This document shows, one piece after another, positions 1 to 4,546 of a DNA stretch of 5,799 nt. The position numbers were made by a program, and so were the translations under genes. The notes under the pieces were generated by a model. That model saw only the letters and a list, made by a program, of their open reading frames with translations, had not been told where the DNA came from and did no database searches. The stretch's first letter is position 1. Each line of letters starts with the position of its first letter. This DNA is from a bacterium (GTDB lineage: Bacteria > UBP15 > UBA6099). The stretch covers positions 1-5,799 of the forward strand of contig JAKQBV010000039.1 of NCBI GenBank assembly GCA_029573925.1, given 5' to 3'.

Positions 1-81
1 CGCCAGTTGTTCTACCGCCGATTCTCCATGTTCTATCGTTATCGCGAATACGCGCTCCATTTTTCCCGTCGAATATTTCAT
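1..81 (-). CDS. N-terminal fragment of a probable PPC/DUF296-domain protein (runs off left edge)
   Basis: Only the first 27 codons are inside the window; the reading frame is open to base 1. The start is well fixed: ATG at 81-79 is preceded by GGGAGGAG with the GGAGG core 7 bases upstream. The peptide begins MKYSTGKMERVFAITIEHGE. This resembles the opening of bacterial PPC (plants and prokaryotes conserved, DUF296) domain proteins, which typically start with a short basic lead-in, then a 'GRVFVLRLEHGE'-like strand and an acidic helix start. Those proteins form trimers and some are DNA-binding; their bacterial role is poorly defined. The gene has its own candidate promoter and lies behind a strong terminator, so it is probably transcribed separately from the genes to its right. 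The family call rests on pattern memory over 27 residues; existence of a gene here is much surer than its name. Confidence 0.6.
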   Translation of the reverse strand, partial: MKYSTGKMERVFAITIEHGESAVEQLA

Positions 82-87
82 GTCCGC

Positions 88-96
88 TCCTCCCGG
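88..96 (-). promoter_or_regulatory. Strong Shine-Dalgarno site for the left-edge gene
   Basis: On the minus strand the bases read GGGAGGAG followed by CGGAC and ATG. This near-perfect anti-16S match is the main evidence that the short open frame at the left edge is a true gene start. Confidence 0.7.
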
Positions 97-122
97 TTTG
101 TATTTATCGCTTGCGAACCACC

Positions 123-150
123 ATAGTATATCAGCACGTCATGAAATCAA
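123..150 (-). promoter_or_regulatory. Candidate sigma70 promoter for the left-edge gene
   Basis: Minus-strand TTGATT (-35, 150-145) and TACTAT (-10, 128-123) are separated by 16 bases, 40 to 70 bases upstream of the ATG at 81. An alternative -10, TATACT, overlaps it with a shorter spacer. The -35 lies in an inverted repeat, AATCA (145-149), ACAC, TGATT (154-158), which could be an operator. Both hexamers are imperfect, so the call is tentative. Confidence 0.35.
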
Positions 151-197
151 CACTGATTAGAAGCGGCTCGGAGTCGCATAAACTCGATAAAAACAGA

Positions 198-224
198 AAA
201 CCCGCGTCTGCAAGACGCGGGTTT
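198..224 (-). terminator. Strong Rho-independent terminator
   Basis: A perfect 12-base-pair stem, AAACCCGCGTCT paired with AGACGCGGGTTT, closes on a GCA loop (210-212). On the minus strand it is followed by a U-rich tail, TTTTCTGTTTTT, the classic intrinsic terminator layout. It ends the small unit starting near 351 and possibly read-through from the CPBP gene. On the plus strand the trailing sequence is less U-rich, so the minus orientation is preferred. Confidence 0.88.
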
Positions 225-248
225 GCCGTGTTCTCTTTTGAGGGCAGT

Positions 249-323
249 TTATCGTCTTGCCCGGGACCGTCTACGACAACCCTCTTTGCAGTGCGCCACA
301 GCGCGCAGTGTCCACTTCTTCAT
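249..323 (-). CDS. Putative 24-residue basic small protein, unrecognised
   Basis: I do not recognise this ORF. It begins with ATG at 323-321 and stops with TAA at 251-249. The peptide opens MKKWTLRAVAHCKEGC and ends in an arginine-rich tail: seven Arg, three Lys, one Glu, and Cys12 and Cys16 spaced CxxxC. It has no obvious membrane segment. The case for it being real comes from context: AGGGGG sits 8 bases upstream of the ATG, a near-consensus promoter lies just before that, and a strong terminator starts 24 bases after the stop. The whole unit would be about 160 nt, so the transcript could equally be a small regulatory RNA, with the ORF incidental. It could also be the remnant of a larger gene. 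Translation is unproven. Confidence 0.35.
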   Translation of the reverse strand: MKKWTLRAVAHCKEGCRRRSRARR

Positions 324-331
324 GTTTAACA

Positions 332-337
332 CCCCCT
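332..337 (-). promoter_or_regulatory. Shine-Dalgarno site for the 24-codon ORF
   Basis: The minus strand reads AAAGGGGG then TGTTAAAC before ATG at 323. The purine run matches the anti-Shine-Dalgarno core only partly but the 8-base spacing is ideal. It supports translation of the small ORF. Confidence 0.4.
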
Positions 338-357
338 TTATCCCTATTGTTATGTCT

Positions 358-386
358 ATGATAACTATTTCCGCCTTTAGTGTAAA
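358..386 (-). promoter_or_regulatory. Near-consensus sigma70 promoter of the small unit
   Basis: The -35 is TTTACA (386-381) and the -10 is TATCAT (363-358). Each differs from consensus at one position and the spacer is exactly 17 bases. Transcription would start near 351 and give a leader of about 28 bases before the small ORF. This is among the best promoter matches in the window, and it faces a strong terminator about 130 bases away. Confidence 0.6.
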
Positions 387-478
387 TCCCGCCGGGTTCA
401 AGTCTGTCGTAATCCGCAGCGTTCAAAATATTAAAACTCCGGCGTCGGCAAAAAGGTTCCTATGTTAGAAAAATAAAA

Positions 479-1207
479 TCACATCGGGTTCATCCCGCTG
501 AAAGCCCGGAGTGATATGTCCCAGAATGCATGGAACATGGCGATTCCGAACACGTTGCCCGACAAGCGGAAAAGAACGCCCGCGCCGCATCCCCAGATAA
601 TGAATGTGAAGACGAGGTAAACGGCGAGGGCGGCAGGCTCAAACAGACCCCATGCGGAAGGCAGATGGAATGCCGTGTAAGCGGCTGCGGCGATAAGAAT
701 GCCCGCCTCCGGGCCTCTCGCCGCTTCGATCCGCGTCTGAATGTAACCCCGGAAAAATAGTTCGAGAGCGAAGGCTGATATGAAGACCGACGGTTTTGCG
801 GCGGTGGCGAACAGCGCCATATTCAAGTCTCCGCGCGGAGGGAACGCAAGCCCCGCCGCCGGGACAGCGAATATAAGAATGGTTTGAGCGCCTCGAAGGG
901 AAATGCCGAGCGTGGCTGGAGAATCTTTCATCGAGGATGCGGCGGCGAGTGTCAGAGTGATGACGAGAGCGGAAAAGAGAACGCTCGCGCGGTCAGCGTC
1001 GAAGGGGCCGTCGGCCAGACGGTTTGCGCCAATGGCGGCAGCCGTCGCCGCAACGAAAAGCGCAAGCGCCACATACTGCTGAGCGCGCGGGTTGTTGACC
1101 GCCGGGATTTTTATCTCCCGCGCTCGTCCTGTGGCTCGCATCAGCGCCCAGCACGCCAGTATCGACGCCCACAGGTATGCGTGTATTCCCGCCCCTTCCA
1201 AATTCAT
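479..1207 (-). CDS. CPBP (CAAX protease/bacteriocin-processing) family membrane protein, variant motif 1
   Basis: This is a 242-residue hydrophobic protein with about seven or eight predicted membrane segments (roughly 8-23, 45-62, 76-92, 108-122, 138-153, 167-182, 192-228). The C-terminal half carries the CPBP/Abi signature. Motif 1 is LELFFRG (Glu149, Arg153), motif 2 is YTAFH (His181), and motif 3 is HAFWD (His226, Asp230). The family is related to eukaryotic Rce1 and comprises intramembrane metalloproteases whose bacterial substrates are mostly unknown. The canonical first motif is EExxxR; here the first Glu is Leu148 (codon CTC), and motif 2 has Tyr in place of Phe. Since that first Glu is thought to be catalytic, activity is uncertain. 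The ATG at 1207 has GGAG 8 bases upstream. A separate promoter in the preceding gap suggests its own transcript. Family assignment is fairly sure; function is not. Confidence 0.85.
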   Translation of the reverse strand: MNLEGAGIHAYLWASILACWALMRATGRAREIKIPAVNNPRAQQYVALALFVAATAAAIGANRLADGPFDADRASVLFSALVITLTLAAASSMKDSPATLGISLRGAQTILIFAVPAAGLAFPPRGDLNMALFATAAKPSVFISAFALELFFRGYIQTRIEAARGPEAGILIAAAAYTAFHLPSAWGLFEPAALAVYLVFTFIIWGCGAGVLFRLSGNVFGIAMFHAFWDISLRAFSGMNPM

Positions 1208-1215
1208 GCTAAAAG

Positions 1216-1219
1216 CTCC
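1216..1219 (-). promoter_or_regulatory. Shine-Dalgarno site fixing the CPBP start
   Basis: The minus strand reads GCGGAGCTTTTAGC then ATG. The GGAG core lies 8 bases before the start codon and supports beginning the protein at MNLEGAG. Confidence 0.6.
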
Positions 1220-1272
1220 GCTAGCGCCCAGAATTCTGTTTTTCGTGATTTTGGTTGAGTATCATCATATTT

Positions 1273-1300
1273 ATTATGGAGAGACCGAGATTGCTCGCAA
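1273..1300 (-). promoter_or_regulatory. Candidate promoter for the CPBP gene
   Basis: TTGCGA (-35, 1300-1295) and CATAAT (-10, 1278-1273) are separated by 16 bases in the 106-base gap after the MraY-like gene. The start point would be near 1266, giving a leader of about 60 bases. The -35 is four of six and the -10 five of six to consensus. No clear terminator precedes it; only a 4-bp CGAG/CTCG hairpin without a T-run is visible, so read-through from upstream remains possible. Confidence 0.4.
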
Positions 1301-1313
1301 TTACGCCGGCGCG

Positions 1314-2195
1314 TCATTCAGCCGGTTCAGCGTCGCAGCGTACGCCAAGCTTGTCCATCCATTTCAGAGGCGCGACCCTTTCTATGACGGACGTGAGCGA
1401 CACGGCTTCGCACAGCATGTGGAATCCAATCAGAAGCCCGAGCGCCACCCATCTCATTGTGGCGGACAGCTCCCATACGACCAGCAGTCCGAGAACCGCG
1501 CCGATGACGTTCGATCCGGCGTCCCCTAGCATTCCTCGGCATCTAAAATCGATCGAGGCCATGTTGATGGACCATGCGATGAAGGGGCCGATGAGGAACC
1601 AAGTTATCGGGAGAATGGAAGCGCGCCCGCCTAACGTCCCTCCTATGAGGGAGCCTGCGAGAATAAAAACGGCGGCCGCCGCGAATCCTTTTATCGCTCG
1701 ACCCGGCCTTACGTCCAGCATGTTCACCGCGTTTGCGCATAGGGCGATTATCAGCGCGTCCACCGCTATCATGGCCGGGCCTGTCGCGCGCCTGAAAATA
1801 ATGTTAGCTCCAAGCGCGAGCGCCAATCCGAAGAATGCTTTGATTAGCGCCGTCGATATCTCTCCTGTCGCTCCCGCCCGCGCCAGATGCCCCCTGAACC
1901 CTCCGCGCTCGCGCCCTTCGAGCAGGTCGTCAATCAGCCCAAGCAGCGAAAAACCGATGACAATCAGCGCCAGCGGCCCGGCGTAGTTCGAGATGTCTCC
2001 CAGAACAAGAGACGCCGCCGCCGCCATCAGAATCGTCAGCAGCGCGTAGCCCACTCCGACGCTCGTCGGGATGCTTCTCGCCATAAAGTTCAATCTGACG
2101 TGTCCCGCCTTGAAGATGACGCGGGTCATCAGCCTGAAAACCCCCGCGCCCGCAGCGAACCAAGCCAAATGCCATATTATAAGTTTCATTGTCAT
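1314..2195 (-). CDS. MraY/WecA-like membrane glycosyl-phosphate transferase (glycosyltransferase family 4)
   Basis: This 293-residue polytopic protein belongs to the polyprenyl-phosphate N-acetylhexosamine-1-phosphate transferase superfamily. Those enzymes move a sugar-phosphate from a UDP-sugar onto a lipid carrier at the inner face of the membrane, starting peptidoglycan or surface-polymer synthesis. Visible motifs are a cytoplasmic Ile-Pro-Thr loop (residues 42-44), the Asp-Asp pair at 89-90 (GLIDDLLEG), NAVNMLDVRPGRAIKGF at 155-171 (Asn158, Asp161), and GMLGDAGSN at 221-229 (Asp225). They match the Mg-binding Asp-Asp and catalytic Asp regions of MraY. It is shorter than MraY (about 360) and the NMLDVRPGRA signature differs from MraY's NLTDGLDG, so it is not the essential MraY but a related envelope enzyme of unknown substrate. 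The frame stays open upstream into rnz, but homology begins at MTMKLIIW. ATG at 2195 has GGAG 12 bases upstream; ATG at 2189 is the alternative. Confidence 0.85.
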   Translation of the reverse strand: MTMKLIIWHLAWFAAGAGVFRLMTRVIFKAGHVRLNFMARSIPTSVGVGYALLTILMAAAASLVLGDISNYAGPLALIVIGFSLLGLIDDLLEGRERGGFRGHLARAGATGEISTALIKAFFGLALALGANIIFRRATGPAMIAVDALIIALCANAVNMLDVRPGRAIKGFAAAAVFILAGSLIGGTLGGRASILPITWFLIGPFIAWSINMASIDFRCRGMLGDAGSNVIGAVLGLLVVWELSATMRWVALGLLIGFHMLCEAVSLTSVIERVAPLKWMDKLGVRCDAEPAE

Positions 2196-2216
2196 GCAAT
2201 AATAATACTCCAACGC

Positions 2217-2251
2217 GTCCGCGAAATAAACCCTGAAAAACATTCGCGGAC
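2217..2251 (-). repeat. Perfect 9-bp inverted repeat between rnz and the MraY-like gene
   Basis: GTCCGCGAA (2217-2225) and TTCGCGGAC (2243-2251) are exact reverse complements around a 17-base loop. On the minus-strand transcript the stem begins two bases after the rnz stop codon. The T-rich run lies inside the loop, not after the stem, so this is not a standard intrinsic terminator. It may stabilise or punctuate the intercistronic mRNA, or serve as a protein-binding site. Confidence 0.65.
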
Positions 2252-2253
2252 TG

Positions 2254-3164
2254 TCAGTCGATATAAGGGATTTCGATTTCCATGAGGTCGCGGGCGACGG
2301 TGGTTTCGGGAAACACGGCGCGCGCCTGTTCCTGAATGTCCGACGTGTCGAGATAGCGGGCGCTGATGTGAGTGAGAGCAAGTCGGCGGACTCCGGCGGC
2401 GCGCGCGATTCCGGCGGCTTCGGCGGCGGTCGAGTGCTTGCGCATCCTCGCCTCGTCCTTCATGTCTTCGGCGAACATCGATTCATGTATCAGAAGGTCG
2501 GCGTCCCGGCAGAAGGGGATTATCGGAGGATGATAAACGGTGTCCGTGCAGTAAACGACGCGGCGGCCCTTGCGCGGCGGTCCAAGAACATCTGATGGGG
2601 AAACCGTTCCGCCGTCCGGCAGAGTGACTGTCTCTCCTTTTTGAAGAGAGCCGAAAAGCGGGCCTTCTGGCACGCCCAATTCGCGCGCGCGGTCAAGGTC
2701 GAACTTGCCCGGACGCACGCTTTCCTGCACCGCGAACGCGAGGCAGGGCACGGAATGGTTCACGGGAGCCGCCTCCACGTGGAATCCGTCGCATCTGACG
2801 ACCATGCCCGGAGCCGCGACGTGGATGGAATATGGGAAACGCGCGCGCAACTTTATGTCGCGTTCGAGAGAACTGAAGAACTCCGTCAGTCCGGGCGGGC
2901 CTAAACTTCCAGCGGAGCTTCCCGCTCAAGCATTGTTAGCGTCATGAACAGTCCCATTAGGCCGGAAAGGTGGTCGCCGTGGATGTGCGTGATGAATATC
3001 TTGGTGAGTCTTCCGAAGCCGATGCCTTTGCGCATAAACTGGGTCTGCGCGCCTTCGCCGCAGTCGAACAGCATAATCTCGCCCTCGTGCATAAGGGCCA
3101 CGGCGGGGAGGGATCTGCGGGGCGTGGGTATGCCTCCGCTTGTGCCGAGGAATATTGCTCTCAA
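2254..3164 (-). pseudogene. rnz: Ribonuclease Z (tRNA 3'-end endonuclease), split by a one-base frameshift
   Basis: RNase Z is a cytoplasmic zinc-dependent metallo-beta-lactamase-fold nuclease that cuts pre-tRNA just after the discriminator base. Two open pieces, 3164-2901 (87 residues) and about 2901-2254, join into 303 residues, the normal bacterial length, if one base is restored at 2901/2902. The first piece has GTSGGIPTPRR, FDCGEGAQTQ and the HxHxDH zinc motif (His60, His62, Asp64, His65). The second continues with GPPGLTEFFSSLERD, then VNHSVP (His137), YCTDT (Asp208), RKHSTAAEA (His244) and THISARY (His266). Every catalytic element is therefore present. The start is TTG at 3164: no ATG or GTG occurs in this frame between it and an upstream TGA, GGAG lies 11 bases before it, and homology begins there. 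The gene lies 25 bases after the deacetylase stop. The break may be a true mutation or a sequencing error. A translational frameshift is less likely. Family identity is very sure. Confidence 0.92.
2901..2903 (-). other. rnz: Frameshift site within rnz (premature TAG)
   Basis: The minus strand reads GAA GTT TAG GCC CGC CCG GAC TGA. Adding one pyrimidine after TA gives GAA GTT TAY GGC CCG CCC GGA CTG, that is Glu-Val-Tyr-Gly-Pro-Pro-Gly-Leu, matching the conserved 'YGPxG' turn of RNase Z. The downstream frame then continues without interruption to the true C-terminus. No slippery heptamer of the X XXY YYZ type is present. Confidence 0.85.
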
Positions 3165-3189
3165 GGCTTGGCGGTCTCCGGTGAGTCGG

Positions 3190-4233
3190 TTATTTGTGAT
3201 TCCATGAGTCTTTCAGGCAGGGGTGATTCTCTCGCATGAACGCGGCGAGATCGACTGAGCCTCTTCCCGGCGATTTTGCCAGCGATATGTATGACGGCTG
3301 TTCGCTGTTTACGAAAACTCCCGTCACAGCCGCCGACGAAGAGGCGAGCGACTCGTAGTTGTAGCCGCCTTCGAGAACGATGCCGACCGGGCACCGGGCG
3401 GCGTCCCGCGCGTATTCGAATATGGCCGCAAACCCGCCGTCGTCCAGCAAAGCGCCGCCCAGAGGGTCGCTGCGGTGTCCGTCGAATCCGGCGGATATAA
3501 GTAGCAGTTCCGGCTCGAAGCGTCTGATCGCCGGCCCGACGCACTCCTCCATAAGATACATATAGTCGTCATTGCCGCTGCCCGGTCTCATGGGCAGGTT
3601 CAGCGTGTATCCGAATCCGTCGTCGATTCCCATCTCCGTCCGCCCGCCTGTCCCCGGATAATGGGGGCTTTGGTGGAACGAGCAGAAAAAAACGGACGGG
3701 TCTTTGTCAAAAGAATGCTGCGTGCCGTTTCCGTGGTGAATGTCCCAGTCGAGAATGAACACGCGCCCGACGTTGTGGTTTTCCTGTGCGTGGCGAGCGC
3801 CGATGGCAATATTGTTGAACAGGCAGAATCCGTGCGACTCGTCCGCCTCGGCGTGGTGGCCGGGAGGCCGCACGAGGGCGAAGAAGCCGTCCACTTCCTT
3901 TGCGAACAGCCTGTCGATTCCTTCCATCACTCCGCCCGCCGCCAACAGCGCCACTTCGTAGCTCTCCGGGCATATCGCTGTGTCAGGATTAAGATAGCTT
4001 ATCCCGCGCGTGTATTCGCACTCTTTTTTGATATATTCGACATAAGAGCGGTCGTGAATCATCGCGATGTCCTGAGGAGAAGCCGCGCGGGGGGCCAGCC
4101 ATTGCAGCCTGTCCGTCCAAGAGGCGGCAAGCAGTTCGTCGCGTATCGCCGTCACTCGTCCCGGATTCTCCACATGAGCGCCTGTCTCGTGCTCGAGATA
4201 CCGGTCAGAGTAAACTATCCCAATTTTGCTCAT
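3190..4233 (-). CDS. Zinc-dependent deacetylase, histone deacetylase/AcuC/acetylpolyamine amidohydrolase superfamily
   Basis: This 347-residue protein has the arginase/deacetylase fold signature of class II-like histone deacetylases. Bacterial members remove acetyl groups from acetyl-lysine, acetylpolyamines or other small amides in the cytoplasm. All active-site elements are visible: RPPGHHAEA with His126-His127, LDWDIHHGNGTQ with zinc ligands Asp164 and His166, SAGFDGHRSDPLGG with zinc ligand Asp251, and LEGGYN with the transition-state Tyr291. It should therefore be active; the true substrate cannot be read from the sequence. The start is chosen at MSKIGIVYSD (ATG, 4233), where family similarity begins and where GGAGA lies about 11 bases upstream. 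In-frame ATG at 4251 and GTG at 4272 would add 6 or 13 residues but lack a good ribosome site. A strong promoter lies about 75 bases upstream, and rnz follows 25 bases after the stop, suggesting an operon. Confidence 0.93.
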   Translation of the reverse strand: MSKIGIVYSDRYLEHETGAHVENPGRVTAIRDELLAASWTDRLQWLAPRAASPQDIAMIHDRSYVEYIKKECEYTRGISYLNPDTAICPESYEVALLAAGGVMEGIDRLFAKEVDGFFALVRPPGHHAEADESHGFCLFNNIAIGARHAQENHNVGRVFILDWDIHHGNGTQHSFDKDPSVFFCSFHQSPHYPGTGGRTEMGIDDGFGYTLNLPMRPGSGNDDYMYLMEECVGPAIRRFEPELLLISAGFDGHRSDPLGGALLDDGGFAAIFEYARDAARCPVGIVLEGGYNYESLASSSAAVTGVFVNSEQPSYISLAKSPGRGSVDLAAFMRENHPCLKDSWNHK

Positions 4234-4309
4234 CGCGTGTCGCGTCTCCATGTGTCCGGCGGGGATTTCCACTGTGGTGGGATTGTCCGATACCGGCCAT
4301 AATTTTTCT

Positions 4310-4338
4310 ATTATATAATCGGCGGGCGGGAATTTAAA
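4310..4338 (-). promoter_or_regulatory. Sigma70-type promoter of the deacetylase operon
   Basis: A perfect -10, TATAAT (4315-4310), and a -35, TTTAAA (4338-4333, four of six), are separated by 17 bases. The start point would be near 4303, giving a leader of about 70 bases to the ATG at 4233. The -10 is part of the palindrome ATTATATAAT, so a plus-strand TATAAT also exists, but it has no matching -35 and no gene to drive. The -35 overlaps the end of a large inverted repeat. Confidence 0.65.
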
Positions 4339-4367
4339 GACCGCGCAAGTTTGCGCGCGTTGTCTTT
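4336..4367. repeat. Interrupted 13-bp inverted repeat overlapping the deacetylase -35
   Basis: AAAGAC-CGCGCAA (4336-4348) and TTGCGCG-CGTT-GTCTTT (4351-4367) pair over 13 positions, with a four-base bulge on one arm and two central bases. The left end covers half of the deacetylase -35 hexamer. It could be an operator for a dimeric repressor or, read on the minus strand, a terminator for transcripts from tldD, since the stem is followed by TCTTTAAATT. The sequence alone does not decide between these. Confidence 0.55.
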
Positions 4368-4427
4368 CCGCGTCGGCTGGAAACGCGCTTTTTATCTCGG
4401 ATTCGTTAATTGAGAATGCGACTTAGG

Positions 4428-4443
4428 AACCCCCCCGGGGGTT
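4428..4443. repeat. C-run/G-run palindrome AACCCCC...GGGGGTT
   Basis: Seven C followed by five G, flanked by AA and TTTT, form a hairpin with a very small loop. On the plus strand a short T-tract follows, giving a terminator look, but no plus-strand gene is seen. Homopolymer runs like this are also prone to sequencing length errors. Confidence 0.45.
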
Positions 4444-4520
4444 TTGCCATTCCTCTCATTTTTAAATGACCAAAATGATGCAAAAATGTCAAAAAAGGGT
4501 TTTCCCAATCGCTAAACACG

Positions 4521-4541
4521 AAAGCCGTTTCAAACGGTTTT
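4521..4541. terminator. Hairpin just downstream of tldD, possible terminator
   Basis: AAAGCCGTT and AACGGTTTT pair over nine positions (one G-T) around a short TCA loop, beginning six bases after the tldD stop codon. The T-run is clean on the plus strand (TTTTT). Read in the tldD direction the stem has one A-C mismatch and the tail is CTTTCGTGTTT, followed by GGGAAAACCC and six T at 4491-4507, which may help termination. It most likely ends tldD, but imperfectly. Confidence 0.45.
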
Positions 4542-4546
4542 TAGGT

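Larger units (their letters stand above)
225..478. other. Spacer between the CPBP gene and the left-edge gene: contents
   Basis: This 254-base stretch contains no long gene. The right part (387-478) is AT-rich, with T-rich runs just after the CPBP stop codon and only a 3-bp hairpin (CCG, ACGC, CGG), too weak to call a terminator. The left part holds the promoter, Shine-Dalgarno site, 24-codon ORF and terminator described separately. Longer plus-strand open frames here lack ribosome sites and recognisable protein character. Confidence 0.6.
4234..4546. other. Spacer between tldD and the deacetylase gene: contents
   Basis: This stretch of about 313 bases holds no convincing gene. From tldD downwards it contains the post-tldD hairpin, a consensus minus-strand TTGACA (4492-4487) lacking a good -10 at the right distance (TCATTT at 17 bases), the C/G palindrome, the interrupted inverted repeat, and the promoter and leader of the deacetylase gene. 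A 17-codon ORF starting ATGAGAGGAATGGCA near 4458 lacks a properly spaced ribosome site. Confidence 0.6.

Noticed and set aside
249..323. Possible decayed rubredoxin or zinc-ribbon gene: the KKWT start resembles rubredoxin-like domains and other frames give a CAL and a CGALQRG segment.
   Set aside because: It needs at least two frame changes and still has an in-frame stop and no second CPxC knuckle, so the resemblance is too easily produced by choosing frames.
385..425. GGGTTCAAGTC looks like a tRNA T-loop.
   Set aside because: The flanking bases do not form a T-stem and no acceptor, anticodon or D arm can be folded around it on either strand.
223..468. Plus-strand open frames of 72 and 81 codons over the left spacer.
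   Set aside because: They lack ribosome sites, run across the terminator stem and minus-strand promoter, and have no recognisable protein character.
1255..1986. Long plus-strand open frame of 243 codons.
   Set aside because: It is the antisense shadow of the MraY-like gene, whose motifs and membrane pattern are convincing; the plus-strand product is low-complexity Pro/Ser/Ala/Arg.
2196..2381. Upstream extension of the MraY-like protein by 62 residues into rnz.
   Set aside because: The extension overlaps the conserved rnz C-terminus in another frame, has no membrane or family similarity, and a better start lies at 2195.
2893..2910. Programmed -1 frameshift as explanation for the split rnz.
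   Set aside because: There is no slippery heptamer and no evident downstream pseudoknot at proper spacing; a missing base in a Tyr codon restores the conserved YGPPG more simply.
3661..4302. Plus-strand open frame of 213 codons opposite the deacetylase.
   Set aside because: It is an antisense frame in GC-rich coding DNA with no promoter, ribosome site or family motif.
4408..4458. 17-codon leader-like ORF (MRGMAKPPGG...) upstream of the deacetylase.
   Set aside because: The purine-rich AGAGGA directly abuts the second ATG, there is no spaced ribosome site, and the frame runs through the C/G palindrome.
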